Assembly (NCBI GenBank): GCA_046349775.1 | Contig: JAXMBS010000040.1 | Location: forward strand, 1-52,638 | Length of the DNA: 52,638 nt | Direction: 5' to 3' | DNA from: JAEUIG01 sp046349775 | Lineage (GTDB): Bacteria > Planctomycetota > Planctomycetia > Planctomycetales > Planctomycetaceae | Shown: one piece after another, positions 35,981 to 47,780 of the stretch | Numbering within the stretch: position 1 is the stretch's first letter | How the letters are laid out: every line of letters starts with the position of its first letter | Position numbers and translations under genes: made by a program | The notes under the pieces: model-generated | What the model was told of the DNA's origin: nothing | The model's input: only the letters and a program-made list of their open reading frames with translations | Database searches by the model: none

Positions 35981-37219
35981 CTACGCCTTTGGCACCAGGC
36001 AGGCATTGTGCCCGCCGAAGCCGAAGCTGTTTTTCAGAATGGTGTTCACCGGCAGGCGACGGGCCTCATGCGGCACGTAGTCGAGGTCGCACTCCGGATC
36101 GGGGTTCTCGAGGTTTATGGTCGGCGGCGCGACCTGATCCAGCAGCGCCTGTACGCAGATCACGAATTCCACGCCGCCGGAAGCTCCGAGCAGATGTCCC
36201 AGATGGCTCTTGGTGCTCGACACGACAGGTTTCTTCGCGTGATCGCCGAACACGGTCTTGATCGCGACGGTTTCGGCCTTGTCTCCCAGCGGCGTGCTCG
36301 TGCCATGCGCGTTGATGTAATCGATACGGCCGGTGTCAAGCCGCGCGTCACGAAGTGCCGCGGCCATCGCCCGGGCAGCTCCCCGTCCTTCGGGATCGGG
36401 GGCCGTCATGTGGGTGCCGTCCGCAGTCATGCCATAGCCCAGCACCTCGGCCAGGATCGTCGCCCCGCGGCGGCGGGCGTGCTCGTATTCTTCCAGGACG
36501 ACGACACCTGCGCCTTCGGCCATGACGAACCCGTCGCGGTCCTTGTCCCACGGCCGGCTCGCCGCCTGCGGCTGATCGTTCCGCGTCGACAGCGCCTGCA
36601 TGCGCGCGAAGCCCGACAGCCCCATCGGCGTAATCGCCGCTTCGCTGCCGCCGGTGACCATCACGTCCGCCATGTCGTTCTGGATCAGCTTGAACGCGTC
36701 GCCGATCGCATTTGTCGCCGACGCACACGCCGTCGCCACGGCGCTGTTCGGTCCCCGCAGCTTCCAGTTGACCGAAATGTTCCCGCTGGCCGCGTTGACC
36801 ATCAGCTTGGGGATCATGAAAGCGCTGACGCGCGTCGGCCCCTTGTCGAACAGGGAGATGTGCTGCTGCTCAATCTCATTGAGGCCGCCAATCCCGCTGC
36901 CGACCAGCACGCCGTAGCGATACGGGTCACCCGCGTTGAAATCCATGCCCGACTGGCGGATGGCTTTGCCGGCGGCCGCCATCGCGAACAGCACGAAGCG
37001 GTCCATCCGCTTGACCTCCTTGTCCAGGAGGCCCAGCGCGGCGGCCGGGTCGTACGCCGAGATTTCGCCACCGAACGTGACTTTGAAGCTGGAGCAATCG
37101 AAGCGCGTAATCTTGCCGACGCCGCTCTTTCCGGCGCAGATATTGTCCCACAGCTCCGAGATTTCGCATCCCAGGGCGGTGACGACCCCCAGCCCCGTGA
37201 CGACGACGCGCCTGGCCAT
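35981..37219 (-). CDS. fabF: 3-oxoacyl-[acyl-carrier-protein] synthase II
   Basis: 412-residue condensing enzyme that elongates acyl-ACP with malonyl-ACP. The N-terminus VVVTGLGVVTALG and the catalytic triad are intact: Cys165 in VATACASATNAIG, His305 in NAHGTSTPLGDKAE, Lys337 in SSTKSHLGH and His342 in KSHLGHLLGASGG. The C-terminal NSFGFGGHNACL loop is also present. The gene follows acpP with three bases between stop and start, the usual acpP-fabF pair. A second, inactive-looking ketosynthase gene follows on the same strand after a heptamer array. Confidence 0.95.
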   Translation of the reverse strand: MARRVVVTGLGVVTALGCEISELWDNICAGKSGVGKITRFDCSSFKVTFGGEISAYDPAAALGLLDKEVKRMDRFVLFAMAAAGKAIRQSGMDFNAGDPYRYGVLVGSGIGGLNEIEQQHISLFDKGPTRVSAFMIPKLMVNAASGNISVNWKLRGPNSAVATACASATNAIGDAFKLIQNDMADVMVTGGSEAAITPMGLSGFARMQALSTRNDQPQAASRPWDKDRDGFVMAEGAGVVVLEEYEHARRRGATILAEVLGYGMTADGTHMTAPDPEGRGAARAMAAALRDARLDTGRIDYINAHGTSTPLGDKAETVAIKTVFGDHAKKPVVSSTKSHLGHLLGASGGVEFVICVQALLDQVAPPTINLENPDPECDLDYVPHEARRLPVNTILKNSFGFGGHNACLVPKA

Positions 37220-37222
37220 CGG

Positions 37223-37459
37223 CTACGACTTCTCCCGCTGCTCGATATATTCGATCGCATCGCCGACGGTGCGGATCTTCTCGTAGTCCTCGTCCGGAAT
37301 GGTGACACCGAAGGTGTCCTCAAAGCGCATGACGAGTTCGACCACGTCCAGCGAGTCCGCCTTCAGGTCTTCGACGAAGGACTTGTCCCGCGCCACGTCC
37401 TCGCGCGGCACGCTGAGCTGCTCGCTCACAATGTCCATCACCTTGTCTTCGATTGCCAC
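37223..37459 (-). CDS. acpP: Acyl carrier protein
   Basis: 78 residues starting at GTG 37459, which has AGGAG 9 bases upstream; the ORF further upstream is not protein-like. The sequence is acidic and helical, with the phosphopantetheine Ser in LKADSLDVVELVMRFED and the end VGDAIEYIEQREKS. It carries acyl chains for fatty-acid synthesis. It is immediately followed by fabF, and probably co-transcribed with it from the promoter at about 37740. Confidence 0.93.
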   Translation of the reverse strand: MAIEDKVMDIVSEQLSVPREDVARDKSFVEDLKADSLDVVELVMRFEDTFGVTIPDEDYEKIRTVGDAIEYIEQREKS

Positions 37460-37877
37460 ACGTGGTCTCCTGCGCTGAGAGTGGTCGCGGCGGCCATCGC
37501 CGCGCCGGTGTTCGTGATTAGGAGGGACGTCGAGTTTCGACAAGCTGCGGGACTTCCCGCGCTCGCGGGAGAGAAGCGTCGGCTGGCCATCAATGGGACG
37601 CCGCTGCTGGTGAGCGCCCACGGCTGATGACGATGCTCCCCCGATTTGCGCAAGTCCTTGCGACGCTTGCCCGCAGCCGCATTCCTGGGGAACGGCTGGG
37701 CCGCAGGCCAGGCGGTTCCGGGCAACGGCGAAGGTATAACGCCTTTTGGAGGTTATGTAAACTGCAAGGACGCGGGCAAGAGTGAGGCCGAATTTGCCGG
37801 TTCTGCCTGGCGCGCTTCCCGCCGTGGGACGACGGGCCGGCCAAATTTGGGCTCCGGCGGCGAGCCGTCGGTCCCAC
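37460..37877. promoter_or_regulatory. acpP upstream region with a sigma-70-like promoter
   Basis: 418 bases without a gene. On the minus strand TTTACA (37756-37761) and TATACC (37733-37738) are separated by 17 bases, a good match to -35 and -10 boxes pointing at acpP. The leader would be about 270 nt long. No attenuator or known riboswitch is recognised in it. Confidence 0.55.
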
Positions 37878-38999
37878 CTACAGCGCGGCCCGCAGCGCGC
37901 TCAGCAGCCGGTCAATATCCGCCTCCGTGTTATATCCATGGATGGCGATTCGCATCCGCCCGGCACTGCACATCACGTGCACTCCGGCGGCATGCAGGGC
38001 CTTGTGAATCCTCTCAGCGTCCGGGTGCCGGAACGCCAGAATTCCCGCAATGTGTCGCTCCTCCGGCGGCGTCAAAAGATCAACCTTGAGCGCCTTAAGC
38101 CCTGCCAGGCACTGCCGGACCAGCGGCCGTGCCGCCACGTCAATCGCGTCCACGCCGACACTTTTGATGTACTTGAGCCCCGCGTGCACGGCGTAAACCG
38201 CTGGAAAGTTCGGCATTCCCACGCTGAAGCTGTCCGCCCCCGGCTTGCTGACCGCAGACTGGAATCGCTCGGCTCCGAACGCATTTTCGAGGTTGAACCA
38301 CCCCCCGGCCGGGACCGTCCACTCCCGCGTCCGCCGGGCCGGCACGCCGACCAGGCCCCCGCCGTGCGTCGCCAGAATCCACTTATGTGTGCTGCTGACG
38401 ATCAGGTCGGCTTCGGACAGGTCCAGCGGCACGCGGCCCAGTGCCTGTGTCACGTCGACCGCCAGCAGTGAACCGGATTTCCTCCGCACCACCTCGGCCA
38501 CGTCCGGCACATGGATCCTGTAACCGTTGAAGAAGCTGACCAGCGAAACGGTCACGAGACGCGTCCGCGACGAAAGCAGGGGGGCCAGATCGGCAATATC
38601 CAGCCGGCCCTCGCGGGCCTGCCAGATTTTCACTGTCGCCGGCGAGTCGGCCTGCAGCCACGGCGTCGCTCCGGCCGGAAAGTCGAGATCGTTGATGACG
38701 ACTTCGTCCCCGTCGCGCAATCGCACGGCCATCGCGGCGAGGTTGTAGGCTTCGGACGAGCAGGAGCAAATGCCGATTTCGCCCGCCGAAAGCCCGAAAA
38801 ACTCGCCCGTCAATTGCTTGAGCGACTCCCACTTCGGGAAGTGCTTGTCCCGGCCGTCCATGCCAAGTTGCTTGTCGGCGAAGTACTCGTCGAGCGCGGC
38901 TTTGACCTCCAGCGGCGGAATCCCCTCGGCGGCCGTATTGAGATAGGCCATGCCGGCCAGTGAGGGGAATGAACGGCGGCGCGACTCGGCGGTCAGCAT
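37878..38999 (-). CDS. PLP-dependent class V aminotransferase (cysteine desulfurase / isopenicillin-N epimerase-like)
   Basis: 373-residue fold-type I PLP enzyme. ATG 38999 is followed by AYLNTAAEGIPP, the usual substrate-loop start. Other features are SCSSEAYNLAAMAVRLRDGDEVV, the PLP-ring Asp in SLLAVDVTQALGRVPLD, and the Schiff-base Lys in VSSTHKWILATHGGG. A C-terminal domain ends in IHGYNTEADIDRLLSAL. No Cys-containing loop like that of IscS or SufS is seen near residue 330 apart from HVMCSAGRMRIA, so a desulfurase role is not established. It lies alone on the minus strand. Its substrate is unknown. Confidence 0.85.
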   Translation of the reverse strand: MLTAESRRRSFPSLAGMAYLNTAAEGIPPLEVKAALDEYFADKQLGMDGRDKHFPKWESLKQLTGEFFGLSAGEIGICSCSSEAYNLAAMAVRLRDGDEVVINDLDFPAGATPWLQADSPATVKIWQAREGRLDIADLAPLLSSRTRLVTVSLVSFFNGYRIHVPDVAEVVRRKSGSLLAVDVTQALGRVPLDLSEADLIVSSTHKWILATHGGGLVGVPARRTREWTVPAGGWFNLENAFGAERFQSAVSKPGADSFSVGMPNFPAVYAVHAGLKYIKSVGVDAIDVAARPLVRQCLAGLKALKVDLLTPPEERHIAGILAFRHPDAERIHKALHAAGVHVMCSAGRMRIAIHGYNTEADIDRLLSALRAAL

Positions 39000-39215
39000 G
39001 TGGTGGTCGGAGGTCGGAGTTTAACGATCAACGAGAATTCACGGGCAAAGCGTGGGGTGCCGCTGGCTCCGCCGGTGCTGTCAGAGAAATCGCGGGCACT
39101 CAAGCGATTTCGCGGTTCGGCCGATGATACCGGACGATTGCCGTCCCGGCGCGGCCGCAACCCGTCTGGCGAGGTGCTACAGACGACCTTTGAGCGGAAG
39201 CCCGCCGGATCGCAA

Positions 39216-39245
39216 TTGACCCGAATTCTCTCCGGGGTTTAGAGT
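39216..39245 (+). promoter_or_regulatory. Sigma-70-like promoter for the amidase gene
   Basis: TTGACC (39216-39221) and TAGAGT (39240-39245) with an 18-base spacer, 62 bases before the amidase start. The rest of the gap at 39000-39307 shows no gene. Confidence 0.5.
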
Positions 39246-39307
39246 GCCACCTCGGACGGGCCGCGCGGGGGATTGACCGCCCCGCATTCGCGACGGATCG
39301 CCAATTC

Positions 39308-40048
39308 ATGTCCCAGCCTGCTGACCGCTGCCGCCCGACGGTCCGTCTCCGCGCTGGATGGCGCGGCAAACTCTGCCGGCTGGCGCTGTTCGCCGGCGTC
39401 TCGGTCGGCTGTTACCAGCCGCAGCGGCTGCCACCGCCGGGTTCCCTGCCCTATCCCTCGGACGGAATCGGGCAGAATCTGCTGACTCCCGCAGCGCCGC
39501 CGGCGGCCGTTGCGCCGCTGATGATGGTGCCGGAAAACAAGACGTTCGCCTGGCCTGCGGACGTGCCGCTCAAGGAGTGGCGCTACATCGTCCTGCATCA
39601 CACGGCCTCGACCTCCGGCAGCGTCGCCAGCATCCACGCCGAACACCAGCAGCGCAAGGACGGCGACGGGAATCCCTGGCGCGGCATTGGCTACCACTTC
39701 GTCATCGGCAATGGCAACGGCATGCCCGACGGAGCGATCGAACCCACATTCCGCTGGCAGGACCAGTCCTCCGGCGCACATGCCGGCGTGGCCCTGTACA
39801 ACGATTACGGGATCGGAATCTGCCTGATCGGCAATTTCGACGAGTCGCCACCGACGCCGCGACAGGTCGCCGCCGTCCGGCAACTTGTCGCCGCGCTCAA
39901 AGGGGCCTGCCACATCGACACTGGCGGCGTGATCCGTCATGGAGACGTCAAAGCCACCGCCTGCCCCGGCAAGCTTTTCCCCTTCGAGGAAGTCGCCGCC
40001 ACCCCCGCAGACGTCGCCGCCGGACTGCGCCGCTACCCTGCTTTCTAG
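39308..40048 (+). CDS. N-acetylmuramoyl-L-alanine amidase (Amidase_2/PGRP type), likely lipoprotein
   Basis: 246 residues. The N-terminus has a basic stretch and a hydrophobic segment ending in FAGVSVGCYQP, which fits a lipobox with Cys35. The catalytic domain has the zinc His in YIVLHHTAS and the region GYHFVIGNGNGMPDG. SSGAHAGVALYNDYGIGICLIGNFD and the second His/Cys-bearing motif RHGDVKATACPG follow. The enzyme would cleave the amide bond between muramic acid and the stem peptide in the periplasm. Planctomycete peptidoglycan was long disputed, so the complete motif set is worth noting. Confidence 0.9.
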   Translation: MSQPADRCRPTVRLRAGWRGKLCRLALFAGVSVGCYQPQRLPPPGSLPYPSDGIGQNLLTPAAPPAAVAPLMMVPENKTFAWPADVPLKEWRYIVLHHTASTSGSVASIHAEHQQRKDGDGNPWRGIGYHFVIGNGNGMPDGAIEPTFRWQDQSSGAHAGVALYNDYGIGICLIGNFDESPPTPRQVAAVRQLVAALKGACHIDTGGVIRHGDVKATACPGKLFPFEEVAATPADVAAGLRRYPAF

Positions 40049-40204
40049 AGGCTGCGGCAGGGTTTGCCCAGCCGGTGTTGGTTGCCGGCGCGGCCCGAAA
40101 TTCGCCCGCATTCGGAATGGGCGAGTTGCGACCGGTCGGCGCGTGTGGGAAACTTTCGGGAAGCGGCCGGTTCCGGCCGAATTCCGCTGGCAGAAGGACT
40201 CCCG

Positions 40205-41032
40205 ATGCGACGATTTACCCTGCTCCTGACCTGTGCCGCCGCCCTGTGGAACGGCGCCGACGCGCTTGCCCAGGGACTGGTCTGGAACCTCCCGGACGAC
40301 GGCACCTGGGTCCGCTACGAAGGGACGTACCAGCAGGTCATCCGGCGTCCGCAGTCGACCGAGGGGGACCTGACCCTCGAATGGCAGCGGAACCTGGAGA
40401 TCAAGTCGGTCGGCCGCGAGGACGCCACGCACGACCTCGATCACGACGGCAAGTCTGTCACCGAACCGTGCCGCTGGCTGGAATTCAAAGTGGTCACGGG
40501 CAAGATCGTCGAAGGCATCCCGGATGCCGGTCCCGGCGCCACGGTAATCTACAAGGTGCTGGTGCCGGAATCGGCGATTGACGGCAAGCTCGTCGACGAC
40601 GAAGGCATCCTCAAGTCCTACATCCCGGTCGTGAAGGGTTTCCGCAAGCTCGGGGACGAGCCGGCCCAGGCCCTCACGAATGAAGTTCTGCAGGTATACC
40701 CGAACCTGTCGCTGCTGCGGCACTACCGCGAGCTCGAGACGGCCGCCGCCAGCCAGACCGCCCAGGCGCCGAAGATTGGCGAAGTCACCGGCAGTCTGCT
40801 CCGCGGCCAGATGGCGATGGAGACCGGCACGCAGCGCTCCAAGAACCAGTCGGAATTCCTGCGGAGCCCGCAGATGCCGTTCGGCCTGGTAAGCTGGAAG
40901 GCGACGACGGTCACTGAGCAGAAGAATCTCGTGGCGCCCCGTTCGCAGTTCCAGGAGTCAATGACCCTTACGGAACAACTGACGGCCGTGGACAGCGGCG
41001 CGGGGGCGGAGTCCGAATTGGTGACCGAGTAG
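40205..41032 (+). CDS. Secreted protein of unknown function
   Basis: 275 residues. ATG 40205 follows AGAAGGA and starts a signal peptide (MRRFTLLLTCAAALWNGADA). The mature part is mostly beta (WNLPDDGTWVRYEGTYQQV, LTLEWQRNLEIKSVG, CRWLEFKVVTGKI) with a helical middle (NEVLQVYPNLSLLRHYREL). I do not recognise a domain. It is probably a planctomycete-restricted periplasmic or surface protein. It lies 156 bases behind the amidase on the same strand and could be co-transcribed with it. Confidence 0.75.
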   Translation: MRRFTLLLTCAAALWNGADALAQGLVWNLPDDGTWVRYEGTYQQVIRRPQSTEGDLTLEWQRNLEIKSVGREDATHDLDHDGKSVTEPCRWLEFKVVTGKIVEGIPDAGPGATVIYKVLVPESAIDGKLVDDEGILKSYIPVVKGFRKLGDEPAQALTNEVLQVYPNLSLLRHYRELETAAASQTAQAPKIGEVTGSLLRGQMAMETGTQRSKNQSEFLRSPQMPFGLVSWKATTVTEQKNLVAPRSQFQESMTLTEQLTAVDSGAGAESELVTE

Positions 41033-41772
41033 GGGTCCCCTCGCGATTTTGACGGCACGCAGATTGCGCAGACTTAAGAGATTTGCGCAGGTTCGGCAAC
41101 GCAACATCGAAGGTACGCATTCTCGTTGCGTTCGCCGCGTTCGGTTTGCAGGGTTCGTTGCCGCTTTATGCTTCACTGATTCGCGTCGATCGCAACGCGG
41201 GGGAGTCGCGTACCATTGGAAACGTTCCACGACTATGAACGCTATATGGCCGATCCCGGAAATCGGGAGCGAGCGCAATGGGCTGTTCGTCCGGCTGGAT
41301 TCTGAACGGACGCCGTCTATCCAGCAACGCAGTAGACACCGAGTGGTGGCGTTTGCGCCGCGTACCCTTTTCGACCGTACACAGAGCGGTGGTTCCGCCC
41401 GACGCTCAAGAGGGCCTGGCCTTCTTTTTCTCCCGCGGTCGATAATCGCACTTGCCCTTGGCAATTGCCGTCGATCACGCTGTTTCGCCGAATGGACGAA
41501 ATCCTCGACGGTCGTCACCGGTCAACATCGCGGCAGCGCGAACCCTCCACGTGAAGCGCTGCTGGCACGCCGTCAGCGTCAGCTGTTGATTCAGCAACTC
41601 ATCAAGAGCTTGAGCAGAGCACCGCTGCCGCCAAAACACTGCCAGTTCAGTCGGCGACTGTCGATCCATAGTTCGACCAGCAGTCTCCCGCTGCAGTCGT
41701 AATCGACATATCTGCGATCTCGTCCCCGTGCTCAATTCTGCCAGCCTGATCGTCTGACGCCTGACCGCTCCA
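41033..41772. other. Region without an intact gene, possible gene remnant and nonamer words
   Basis: 740 bases. At 41058-41094 words of about 9 nt with a CGCAGATT core are visible (CGCAGATTG, CGCAGACTT), one arm only. On the plus strand, about 41217-41300 encodes a plausible fragment (TFHDYERYMADPGNRERAQW). Another short plausible run (RRMDEILDGRHRSTSRQRE) occurs at about 41487. No frame is open long enough, and no start is convincing. This could be a decayed or heavily misread gene. The minus strand shows nothing better. Confidence 0.4.
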
Positions 41773-43458
41773 CTACGTCCGCACGGCCGTCACCAGCGGA
41801 CCTTCGACGATTCGCCCCAGAGTGCTGGCGTCGACGTCCCCCTCCATGACGACCTGCGCGTCGGCCAGCGCCCGCTGATACAGCCGACGACCGCACGAGG
41901 TCGGGTACTCACCCGTGATACACGCCTGGCAAAGCGTGCCCGCGGGACGCTCGATTGATCGCGCGATCGCCGAAACGGGCAAATAGCGCAGCGTATCGGC
42001 GCCGAGGTCGGCCGCCATCGCGGCTTCGATCTGCGGCGTCAGCTCTGTCCCCTGCATGTACTTCGGCGCAAACAGCTCGATGACCGATGACATGTCGATC
42101 CCGTAGAAGCACGGGGCCACGATCGGCGGGCAGGCGACGCGGACGTGCACCTCCCGCGCGCCGCCGCGATCCCGCAACTGGTGCACGAGCGCCTTCATCG
42201 TCGTCGAGCGGACGATCGTGTCTTCCACGACGAACACGCGCTTGCCGCGCAGCACTTCCGGCAGCGGCGTGTACTTCATCCGCGCCTTGTCCGCGCGGTT
42301 GGTGCTCTCGATGAACGTCCGGCCGACGTAACGGTTGCGGATCAGCCCTTCCAGGCAGGGCACGCCGAGGGCATACGCCATCGCGTCGGCCGCAGCCTTG
42401 GCCGTGTCCGGCACCGGGATCACGATCGTGTCATCGTCGATCGGCACCCGCTCCTGGGCCGCCAGCTCTTCGCCCAGTGCCTTGCGCGTCAGGTACACGC
42501 TGCGTTCGTCGAGCGTGCTGCACACGTTCGCGAAGTAAATCCATTCAAAGAAGCAATGCGCCCGCCGCGGCGCTTCGGCAAACTTTTCGACTCGCAATTC
42601 GCACGCGTATGAACCGGAATTGTTGTGCGGCGTTCCGGGCACGCCGCTCGCCGTCCACGAATCGTCCGCTCCGCGCTTCTTCTGAATGATGACCGCGTGC
42701 CCCGGCTCCAGGCTGACGATGCTCTCCTCGCGAAACCCGAGGTTTGCCAGCGCCACGCTTTCGCTCGCGGCGGCAAAGAATCCGTCCTGCACCGCGTAGC
42801 ACAGCGGGCGAATCCCCAACGGATCGCGGCTGACGAACATGTCCCCCAGGGCGTTGAGGAACACGATGTTGTAAGCGCCGTCCAGTTCGGCACTCAGCCG
42901 CTTCAGCATCTCGAGCAGGTCCACCCCTTCCGTCTGCCGCGAAATCTCGCGGCTGATCAGGTGCATCAGGATTTCGGTGTCGGTCTCACGCGCGAGATGG
43001 AAGCCCCCCTGTGACAGAATCTCCTGCCGCAGCTCGCCGTAGTTCGCCAACTGCCCGTTGAACGCGAAGCTGAACCACTTCCGCTTTTCGATGTGATGCC
43101 GCTCGAACGGTTGCGCGTAGCTCTTGTCATCTTTGCCGCAGGTCGCATAGCGGACGTGCCCGATCGCCGCCAGCCCCTCATAGTCGCGCATCAGCGTTTC
43201 CGCCTCGTGCGGATGGTTCAGGCTGAAGACTTCGGTGACCGTCCCCACGTCTTTGTGGGTGTCGATCAGCTGATTGCGCCGCGGATTGAACGACGTGATT
43301 CCCGCCGCCAGCTGGCCGCGGTTCTGGATATCCAGCAGCAGCCGCGGCATGAACCGCGACACGGCCTGCGGCCCCTGCTTGGGGACGATCGGTCCCGGCC
43401 GGTCGCTGCGCAGTTGATAGACAGCCGCAATTCCACACTCGTGATGCAATTCGGCCAT
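41773..43458 (-). CDS. purF: Amidophosphoribosyltransferase
   Basis: 561-residue first enzyme of purine synthesis, making phosphoribosylamine from PRPP and glutamine. The Ntn nucleophile is Cys8 in ELHHECGIAAVY, exposed after removal of a short propeptide. The glutaminase domain has GQLAAGITS, IGHVRYATCG, FAFNGQLANY and RETDTEILMHL. The phosphoribosyltransferase domain has the PRPP loop VFVVEDTIVRSTTMKALV. Cys residues in HCFFEWIYFA, CPPIVAPCFYGID and GTLCQACITGEYP fit the [4Fe-4S] cluster of the Bacillus type. It is somewhat longer than the usual 470-510 residues because of extra N-terminal segments. It is not near other pur genes except guaB further on. Confidence 0.93.
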   Translation of the reverse strand: MAELHHECGIAAVYQLRSDRPGPIVPKQGPQAVSRFMPRLLLDIQNRGQLAAGITSFNPRRNQLIDTHKDVGTVTEVFSLNHPHEAETLMRDYEGLAAIGHVRYATCGKDDKSYAQPFERHHIEKRKWFSFAFNGQLANYGELRQEILSQGGFHLARETDTEILMHLISREISRQTEGVDLLEMLKRLSAELDGAYNIVFLNALGDMFVSRDPLGIRPLCYAVQDGFFAAASESVALANLGFREESIVSLEPGHAVIIQKKRGADDSWTASGVPGTPHNNSGSYACELRVEKFAEAPRRAHCFFEWIYFANVCSTLDERSVYLTRKALGEELAAQERVPIDDDTIVIPVPDTAKAAADAMAYALGVPCLEGLIRNRYVGRTFIESTNRADKARMKYTPLPEVLRGKRVFVVEDTIVRSTTMKALVHQLRDRGGAREVHVRVACPPIVAPCFYGIDMSSVIELFAPKYMQGTELTPQIEAAMAADLGADTLRYLPVSAIARSIERPAGTLCQACITGEYPTSCGRRLYQRALADAQVVMEGDVDASTLGRIVEGPLVTAVRT

Positions 43459-43626
43459 GAATATGCAGTCCCCCCGCGATGCCTCCGGCCGCGTTCGCGC
43501 AGCGCCACCGGACGACGTACCCCGACCGCAGTTGTATACGGAATAGCGGCCGGAAGCGAACCGCCGCCGGGAGCCATCATATCGGTCCAGCAGGGCGCTG
43601 GACAGTATGTTCCATGTTCCCGGAAT

Positions 43627-44241
43627 TCATTCGGGAACGTGCCGCGGAGAAGCTCCGGCTTCGCCATCGGTAATCGCGCCAAGTGACTTCTCAAGTTCAG
43701 CAAACAGCCGCCGGCGTTCGGACTGGTAAGCGTGCTGGTGCACCTCGAAATCAACCGCTCTGCGATAGGCGATCCGGGACCAGGCGCCAACAAGAACGAT
43801 CATTACCACGCCCGCCAGCGGCAGCATGTGACTCGTGGACAGATACGCTGGATCGATTCTCAGCCGCGTCCAACCAAGCAGGAAACCCGATACCATCGCG
43901 GCAATGCCCAACGTAACACCCAATCCACAAATCCCCTGAATGGTGTACTTGTCTGGCACCCGGAGCTGGCCTTCGTGATCGGGAATCATGAACCGGGCAC
44001 GGATTTTCATCCAGGCATCGTCAAGGAGGTCGATTTCCTCTTCGATCCGGACTTGCTCGGGAGTCTTCGTCTGCTGCACAGGCCGTCGGGATTCGTCGTC
44101 CAGTGCCTCCGCGCGAGCAACAGAGTCGGCCCACTGCACATACAGCCGCGAACCGCAGAACAGGCACTGGAATTGCGAGACCCTTGTCGAGACTTCCAGC
44201 GGAGCGCCGCAATGCTGGCACGTGAGCGTGAGCAGCTTCAT
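43627..44241 (-). CDS. Zinc-ribbon protein with two membrane segments
   Basis: 204 residues from ATG 44241 (MKLLTLTCQHCG), chosen over an ATG four codons upstream. A zinc ribbon of two C-x-x-C pairs (TCQHCGAP and FQCLFCGSR) is followed by an acidic helix (RIEEEIDLLDDAWMKIRARF). There are two membrane segments at about 108-128 and 141-163, and a charged tail. The function is unknown. The layout suggests a small inner-membrane protein with a cytoplasmic zinc finger. It lies 168 bases upstream of the purF start (transcribed from the same strand) and the genes need not be linked. Confidence 0.75.
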   Translation of the reverse strand: MKLLTLTCQHCGAPLEVSTRVSQFQCLFCGSRLYVQWADSVARAEALDDESRRPVQQTKTPEQVRIEEEIDLLDDAWMKIRARFMIPDHEGQLRVPDKYTIQGICGLGVTLGIAAMVSGFLLGWTRLRIDPAYLSTSHMLPLAGVVMIVLVGAWSRIAYRRAVDFEVHQHAYQSERRRLFAELEKSLGAITDGEAGASPRHVPE

Positions 44242-44319
44242 CGCGAGCCTCACGGATCGAAGTGGAAACGTTGGCGTCGTTCCTCTCCAGATTCCGCGAT
44301 CAACGCAGCGGATGCAACT

Positions 44320-44962
44320 TCACGCCGCCGGGCGCAGCCGGCTCAGCACCGTCTGCCGCGCGATCTGGTGCCACTCCAGCCGCGAGACCGCCTTGCGCGA
44401 CGCCGTAAACGTCACCAGCGTGAGATCGACGTTTCGGTTCCGGCCGATCAGCCACTCCAGGCTCAGCCACTTCTCCCAGCCGTCTGCGTATTGCGAGACG
44501 TCCACCGTCCCCGGAAACGGCGCGAGATGCGCCTGTAGCCCTGTGATCCACGCGTCGAGCGGCGTGTCCCCCGCGAGCCGTGTCGCCACGAAGATCGCCC
44601 GCCGGCGCGGCGCCAGCTTGCGGACAGCACGTTGGCCGTCGCAATGCTCGCTTCCGGATTCGTAAGGTCGCCGGAATAGATTCGCGAGCCGTGGATCAGG
44701 ATCGCATCGAAGTGATGCTGGGGGAATGGAAAGCCCCCGCAGGCTACGCTGGTGTACGTCCGGCACGTGGGCAAGCGCAGGTTCAATCCAGTGCCGGTCG
44801 TCGATCCCAGCCGCCTGTCGCCCGCCGGCTTGCAGAAACCGCACCAGCCGTCCTCTTCACAGCCGACTTCCAGCACGCGCGCGGGAACAGTCCGCCGCGC
44901 AAGAGTTTGCGGATCACCCGCTTCGGGAAGGGCAGCGTCATTCGGCCTCGAGACCGGGACAT
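44320..44962 (-). CDS. SAM-methyltransferase-like protein, frame-disrupted as read
   Basis: About 214 codons. ATG 44962 follows GGAGG and gives MSRSRGRMTLPFPKRVIRKL. The next frame carries the SAM-binding motif I, RVLEVGCEEDGWCGF. A third frame gives LQAGGRQAAGIDDRHW. Later come FPFPQHHFDAILIHGS and GDLTNPEASIATANVL in one frame. RRRAIFVATRLAGDTPLDAW, LSLEWLIGRNRNVDLTLVTF and the stop at 44320 lie in another. The order fits a class I methyltransferase core. Three or four indels are needed to join it. I cannot name the substrate. Confidence 0.55.
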
Positions 44963-45170
44963 TGGATCTCCTCCATGAGTCCCCCGCCAACCATCTGGCG
45001 CACCGTCGGCGCAGCGGGTCAGGAGAACTATCGAGAAGCAGTCCGGCCAGAATTCAAGCGAATCGGGGGGGACCGTGAGGCGAGCCGACCTACGGGTTCA
45101 GCGCACGCGGCGGATGCGGACTGGGAAAACTTTGCGGCGAGCGCAGACGTCAACGGTGAGATACAGAACG

Positions 45171-47738
<2,568 letters not shown>

Positions 47739-47780
47739 GGTCAGTCTCCTCTCCAAAACGCGGTCAGTCGTGTGCCGGGA

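Noticed and set aside
35786..37627. 613-codon plus-strand ORF across the fabF region
   Set aside because: It lies antisense to fabF and acpP, which have full catalytic motifs. Its Arg/His-rich, low-hydrophobicity product is a shadow of the GC-rich minus-strand codons.
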